Shown: piece after piece, positions 60,828-64,000 of the stretch
Layout: each line of letters starts with the position of its first letter
Position numbering within the stretch: the first letter of the stretch is position 1
Origin: Geodermatophilus sp. TF02-6
Lineage (GTDB): Bacteria > Actinomycetota > Actinomycetes > Mycobacteriales > Geodermatophilaceae
Reading direction: 5' to 3'
Assembly (NCBI RefSeq): GCF_003319115.1
Contig: NZ_QOHF01000012.1
Coordinates: forward strand, 88,662-152,661
DNA: 64,000 nt
The notes under the pieces: model-generated
Seen by the model: only the letters and a program-made list of their open reading frames with translations
Databases searched by the model: none
What the model was told of the DNA's origin: nothing
Position numbers and translations under genes: made by a program

Positions 60828-61157
60828 ATGACCCAGCCGTTCGACCGCGACCTGCACTCGGAGTTCCTCAGCGCGGACCTCTTCCTCGCCACGGGGCAGC
60901 CGATCGAGGCGGCGCGGGTGCTCGCTCCGCTGGTCGAGGCCGAGCCGGCCAACGAGGCCGCGCTGGAACTGCTGGCCCGCGCCTACTTCGCCTCGGCGCA
61001 GCTGACCCGCGCCGAGGAGGCGCTGCACCGGCTGGTGGAGATGGCCCCGGCCAACGGCTGGGCGCGGCGGGCGCTGGCCCGCACGCTGGAGCGGCAGAGC
61101 CGGGCCGCCGAGGCGGTGTCGCACCACCGGGTGGCCGACGCCCTCGGCGCGGAGTGA
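60828..61157 (+). CDS. Tetratricopeptide-repeat protein
   Basis: A 109-residue all-helical protein with two or three TPR motifs: SEFLSADLFLATGQPIEAAR, NEAALELLARAYFASAQLTR and GWARRALARTLERQSRAAEA. It is probably an adaptor for other proteins. It is followed after 10 bases by a thioredoxin-like gene, so a shared role in redox or folding is possible but unproven. ATG 60828 is the only good start. Confidence 0.87.
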   Translation: MTQPFDRDLHSEFLSADLFLATGQPIEAARVLAPLVEAEPANEAALELLARAYFASAQLTRAEEALHRLVEMAPANGWARRALARTLERQSRAAEAVSHHRVADALGAE

Positions 61158-61167
61158 GGGGGACGTC

Positions 61168-61431
61168 GTGACGGCGAGCCGGATCACGCCCTGCCGCACG
61201 GTCGGCCCGGTCCTCGAGCGGCTGGCCACGGCCCTCGCCGGTCGGGTCAAGCTCGTCAGGGTGGACGTCGACGGCGCGCCGCTGCTGGCCCGGCGGTTCA
61301 GGGTCCAGGCCGTCCCGACGCTGCTGGTCCTCGACCGGGGCGAGGTCGTGGCCCGGCAGGCCGGGGCCGCCCCCGAGCCTGCGCTGCGGGCCTGGCTCGA
61401 GGGCGCCCTCGCCTCGCGGGCCCGCGGCTGA
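61168..61431 (+). CDS. Degenerate, N-terminally short thioredoxin-like protein
   Basis: An 87-residue protein matching thioredoxin from the active-site helix on: TPCRTVGPVLERLATAL, VKLVRVDVDGAPLLARRFRV and VQAVPTLLVLDRGEVVARQ with the cis-Pro. The first strand is missing and the active site keeps only the second cysteine (ITPC in place of WCGPC). It is therefore unlikely to be a normal disulfide reductase; it may be a partner of the TPR protein. GTG 61168 is close to the conserved part. Confidence 0.7.
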   Translation: MTASRITPCRTVGPVLERLATALAGRVKLVRVDVDGAPLLARRFRVQAVPTLLVLDRGEVVARQAGAAPEPALRAWLEGALASRARG

Positions 61432-61513
61432 CACCGTCGGCTCCCACCGGCGGAGACCCTCGTGCGACCGTCGCCCCAAGGTGCGCACCACCCCCCGGGG
61501 GAGGACGACGGAC

Positions 61514-62167
61514 ATGACCGGAACGCACGTCCCCGTGGTCGGCACCGACCCGGTCGACCTCGACCTGTACGACGTCGCCTACCTGGCCGGCGGGCCTCGA
61601 CGCGTCGTCGAGACCGCGGTCGTCGCCCTGCTGGCGAGCGGGCGCCTGCGGGTGTCCCGACCCCCGGGTGAGCTGCACGTCGTCGACGCCCGCCGCCGGC
61701 ACCCGGTCGAGGCGGCCGTGCTCGACGCGGCCGGAGCCCGCGGCGGGCGGTCGGCCGAGGGCGTCTACTGGCGGGTGCGCGCGGACGTCCGCCTCGCGTC
61801 CGTGGCCGGACGCCTGCAGGCCGCCGGGCTGCTCTCCAGGCGCGGGGGCGTGACGTCGGGGGAGCGGCGTCGGTGGGCGCTGACGGCCCTCACCCGGACC
61901 GGGCGGGCCGCCCTCCGGAGTGTTCGCCGCGACCCGCCGTCCGTCCCGCCCGGGAGCGGCGCCCTGCCGGTGGCGCTGGCCGGCCCGCGCGCGTGGGCGG
62001 ACGCGCAGCTGCGGACCGCCGTCTTCGACCCGCCGCGCCCCACCCCCGCGTCGACGCCACCCGCGGCGGTCCGCGCGGCCCGCGCCTCCCGCCCGCCGTT
62101 CGTCCGCTCGGGGGACGCCGGCCTCCTCGGTCTCGGCGGTCTCGGCGTCGATGGCCGAGGCGACTGA
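61514..62167 (+). CDS. TIGR04222-domain protein
   Basis: A 217-residue protein. Its N-terminal part has VDLDLYDVAYLAGGPRRVVE and VVALLASGRLRVSRPPGELH, the signature of TIGR04222 domains. The helical middle (VASVAGRLQAAGLLSRRG-like) is typical; the C-terminus is Pro/Arg-rich and low in complexity. The usual membrane segments of this family are not seen. Start ATG 61514 with GGAGGACGACGG before it. Function unknown. Confidence 0.75.
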   Translation: MTGTHVPVVGTDPVDLDLYDVAYLAGGPRRVVETAVVALLASGRLRVSRPPGELHVVDARRRHPVEAAVLDAAGARGGRSAEGVYWRVRADVRLASVAGRLQAAGLLSRRGGVTSGERRRWALTALTRTGRAALRSVRRDPPSVPPGSGALPVALAGPRAWADAQLRTAVFDPPRPTPASTPPAAVRAARASRPPFVRSGDAGLLGLGGLGVDGRGD

Positions 62168-62461
62168 CGTCCACGGCGGGCGGGGACGGTCCCGTCCGAG
62201 CGGCACCTCACCCGACGGTCCTCGCGCCGGCAGCGAGCAGCACGACCGCCGCCGCGGCCGCTGCCGTCCAGCCCAGCTGGGTGCCGGAGAGCCGGCAGAG
62301 GTGACGGCAGCCTGGGCGTGGGCGCGAGTGCGGATGCTGCCCATGCGGGCGTCGAGCAGCGCACGGGTGCAGGTCTCGTACGTGCTGGCGCCCGGTGCGG
62401 TGAACATGCCGGTTTCGTCCGCAGGGGTCATCTCCGCTGGTCAGGTTCGTGTCCATGGGTT
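62168..62461. other. Spacer before the second DUF222 gene
   Basis: No secure gene. On the minus strand a possible start at 62431 encodes a coding-like N-terminus (MTPADETGMFTAPGASTYET), while a hydrophobic C-terminal segment (WTAAAAAAVVLLAAG) ending at 62208 lies in another frame. This might be a broken short gene. Otherwise it should hold the DUF222 promoter. Confidence 0.4.
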
Positions 62462-64000
62462 ATGATCGAACACGTGTTCGAGGACGTCGTCGCCGCGGGC
62501 CCCGCAGGTGCCTCGTCGCTCGAGCACGGCCTGACCGCGGTGCTGCACCGTGTCGAGGTCGCCCCCGCGGTGTCGCTGGCCGACGGCGACGCGTGTCTCG
62601 TCGACGTCGTCCACCCCGGCCTGCGCCGGGGCCTGCGGTGGCTGGTCGACGGGGCGCGGCACGCCACGGGGAGCGGCCTGCTCGGTGCCGTTGCTGCCGA
62701 GGCCGATGGCCTCCTGGCCGGCGCTGCCGAGTTGGAGGCGCTGCTGGCGGCCGGTGCGGCGCCGTTGGCCCGGGCGGCGGCGGCGTCGCGGGAGATCGCC
62801 CGGCTCTCGGCGGTGCTGGCGACCTCGCTGGCCGAGTTCGCCCGCGCCCGACCCGCGGCGCTGGTGGACCGCCAGCCGGGGGAGCGGGGCGCGATGTCGG
62901 CGGCCACCCGGGCGGCCCGGCCGGCCGCGCTGGGCGAGGTCAGCGAGTGGGCGGTCGACGAGGTCGCACCCACGCTGCGGATGTCTGCCCGGGCGGCCAC
63001 CGCGCTGCTCGAGGAGTCCCTGGTGCTCGACGAGCGCCTCCCGCTGACCCTGAACCTGCTGTCCCGAGGGGAGTTGAGCCCAGCGCACGTCCGCCAGATG
63101 ATCAGCATCGTCGGCCCGGTGGCCGACGACGAGCTGCGCGCCGACATCGAGGCGCACGTGCTGGGCCTGCTGGGCGGCAAGACGCCGCCGCAGCTGGGCG
63201 ACTGTGCTCGGCGGGTCGTCCTCCGCAAGGACGCCGAGGCCGCCGGGCGCAAGTTGGTCCAGGCCATCCGCGAGCGCGGGGTGCGCCTGTACGACCGCCG
63301 CGACGGCACCGCCACGGTGGCCATCGACCTGCCGCTGCCGGCGGCGGCGGCGATCTACCGGGCCCTGGCGGCCTACGCCGAGCAGGCCCGGGTGGATGGG
63401 GATCAGCGGACCGGGCAGCAGCGCATGGCCGATTGCGTGCAGGACCTGATCCTGCGGCCCGGGGAGCACGACATGCCGCCGGTGAGCGTCGCGCTGACCG
63501 TGGTGGCCACCCTGGAGACGATGCTCGGCGGCGCCGAGCCCGGGCAGGTGGAGGGGCATCTGGTGTCGGCGGAGATGGTGCGCGAGCTGGCCTACACCTT
63601 CGGCCTGCTGCCCCGCCCCGAGCCCGTGCTCGATGGCCTGCCGGGGAAGCCAGACCAGCACGAGGCTCCAGGCTGTGCGGCTGAGGAGCCGGTGGTGGAG
63701 GCCGGACAGGCGGAGTGCATGCACCGCGGGGCTCCGACCACGGGCGCGGCACCACCTGGACCGCCCGTGGCGAGGCCGCCCGAGCCGGCGCGGTCAGAGC
63801 CACCCGCGCCGCCCGAGGTCCCGGTACGCGGCCCCACCCCGGTGGCCGACCGGCCGCTGTCGGAGTGGATGGCGCTGGCCGCGGCCCGGCACCAGGCCGC
63901 CGTCCGCGCAGGCCTGGCCGGCGCCCGGCAGGCCATCTGCGACGGAACCTGGACCGACGGGGAGCTGCGGGCCGTGCTGGACCTGGGGGCGCTGCTCGGG
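62462..64000 (+). CDS. Second 13E12/DUF222-family protein (runs off the window)
   Basis: 513 codons are visible. The start region is ATG ATC GAA CAC GTG TTC GAG, so the N-terminus (MIEHVFEDVV) is encoded by the SOS box itself. DUF222 features: ARPAALGEVSEWAVDEVAP, SARAATALLEESLVLDERLP and HVRQMISIVGPVADDELRAD, then VRLYDRRDGTATVAIDLPLP. A Pro-rich linker (PPGPPVARPPEPARSEPPAP) follows. A C-terminal HNH domain would be beyond the edge. Role unknown; SOS control is inferred. Confidence 0.85.
   Translation, partial: MIEHVFEDVVAAGPAGASSLEHGLTAVLHRVEVAPAVSLADGDACLVDVVHPGLRRGLRWLVDGARHATGSGLLGAVAAEADGLLAGAAELEALLAAGAAPLARAAAASREIARLSAVLATSLAEFARARPAALVDRQPGERGAMSAATRAARPAALGEVSEWAVDEVAPTLRMSARAATALLEESLVLDERLPLTLNLLSRGELSPAHVRQMISIVGPVADDELRADIEAHVLGLLGGKTPPQLGDCARRVVLRKDAEAAGRKLVQAIRERGVRLYDRRDGTATVAIDLPLPAAAAIYRALAAYAEQARVDGDQRTGQQRMADCVQDLILRPGEHDMPPVSVALTVVATLETMLGGAEPGQVEGHLVSAEMVRELAYTFGLLPRPEPVLDGLPGKPDQHEAPGCAAEEPVVEAGQAECMHRGAPTTGAAPPGPPVARPPEPARSEPPAPPEVPVRGPTPVADRPLSEWMALAAARHQAAVRAGLAGARQAICDGTWTDGELRAVLDLGALLG
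62466..62481. promoter_or_regulatory. LexA (SOS) box overlapping the second DUF222 start
   Basis: TCGAACACGTGTTCGA, a perfect palindrome and exact SOS-box match. It lies inside the first codons if the ATG at 62462 is used; a GTG at 62474 inside the box is the alternative start. Confidence 0.87.

Noticed and set aside
62208..62456. Short minus-strand frame with a hydrophobic C-terminus
   Set aside because: Its N-terminus is His/Arg-rich noise, and the plausible start region lies in another frame. It would need a frameshift to be a gene; reported only as a note on the spacer.

Overview
This is a chromosomal window from a very GC-rich actinobacterium. The evidence is uniform high-GC codon use, many GTG starts, GTGA/ATGA start-stop overlaps, a GlxR-type Crp, MarP, ANTAR and two 13E12/DUF222 genes. 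Protein character and dense intergenic palindromes suggest Geodermatophilaceae or a near relative; that family assignment is inference. No rRNA, tRNA, CRISPR array or intact prophage was seen.

Region 1 (1-15.2 kb) keeps the gene order of the Mycobacterium tuberculosis Rv3682-Rv3667 block: a PonA2-type penicillin-binding protein (cut by the window edge), two ArsA-type ATPases, DUF4177, RidA, NUDIX, crp, a small membrane protein, nth, a TlpA-like lipoprotein, a CoA-type NUDIX, marP, an epoxide-hydrolase-like protein, a holin-like membrane protein and acs. whiB4, the metallo-beta-lactamase gene and the Rv3668c-type protease gene are not at their expected places. Region 2 (15.4-24.3 kb) is accessory: a FhuF-like protein, a QueA-like enzyme, an SDR gene divergent from soxR, a YgiD-like dioxygenase, a damaged ABC exporter with an XRE regulator, a DUF222/HNH gene behind a LexA box, and an IS1380 remnant.

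Region 3 (24.4-35.2 kb, minus strand) is a long, tightly overlapped cobalamin/cobalt operon: chelatase ATPase, cobO, cobB, cbiMNQO, cobE, cobC, cobT and a two-domain cysG, led by a cobalamin riboswitch. More corrin genes follow in blocks between unrelated genes: cobQ (42.6 kb), cobD/cbiB (46.2), cobL-cobM (47.7-49.7), cbiD/cobK (49.7-51.6) and cobG-cobH-cobIJ (56.5-59.9). Together they cover most of corrin-ring methylation, amidation, adenosylation and lower-ligand activation. The set mixes an aerobic-type enzyme (CobG) with an anaerobic-type one (CbiD). cobN and the final assembly genes cobU/cobS are not in the window.

The rest is mixed: an AbrB-type permease, a protein with a GTEDV minisatellite, a bacterial endonuclease Q, peptide deformylase, a PAS/ANTAR-like regulator, a secreted tannase/feruloyl esterase, an MFS transporter, an isolated MftD-like enzyme, and small TPR, thioredoxin-like and TIGR04222 proteins. 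A second DUF222 gene with its own LexA box runs off the right edge.

The most unusual signal is a family of structured intergenic repeats (family A, 12 loci). Their stem sequences differ but stay base-paired. Copies sit at stop codons, nest inside each other's loops, and have twice entered coding sequence (the cupredoxin N-terminus and the cobIJ C-terminus). A second repeat (family B) occurs once between genes and once in frame inside the chelatase gene.
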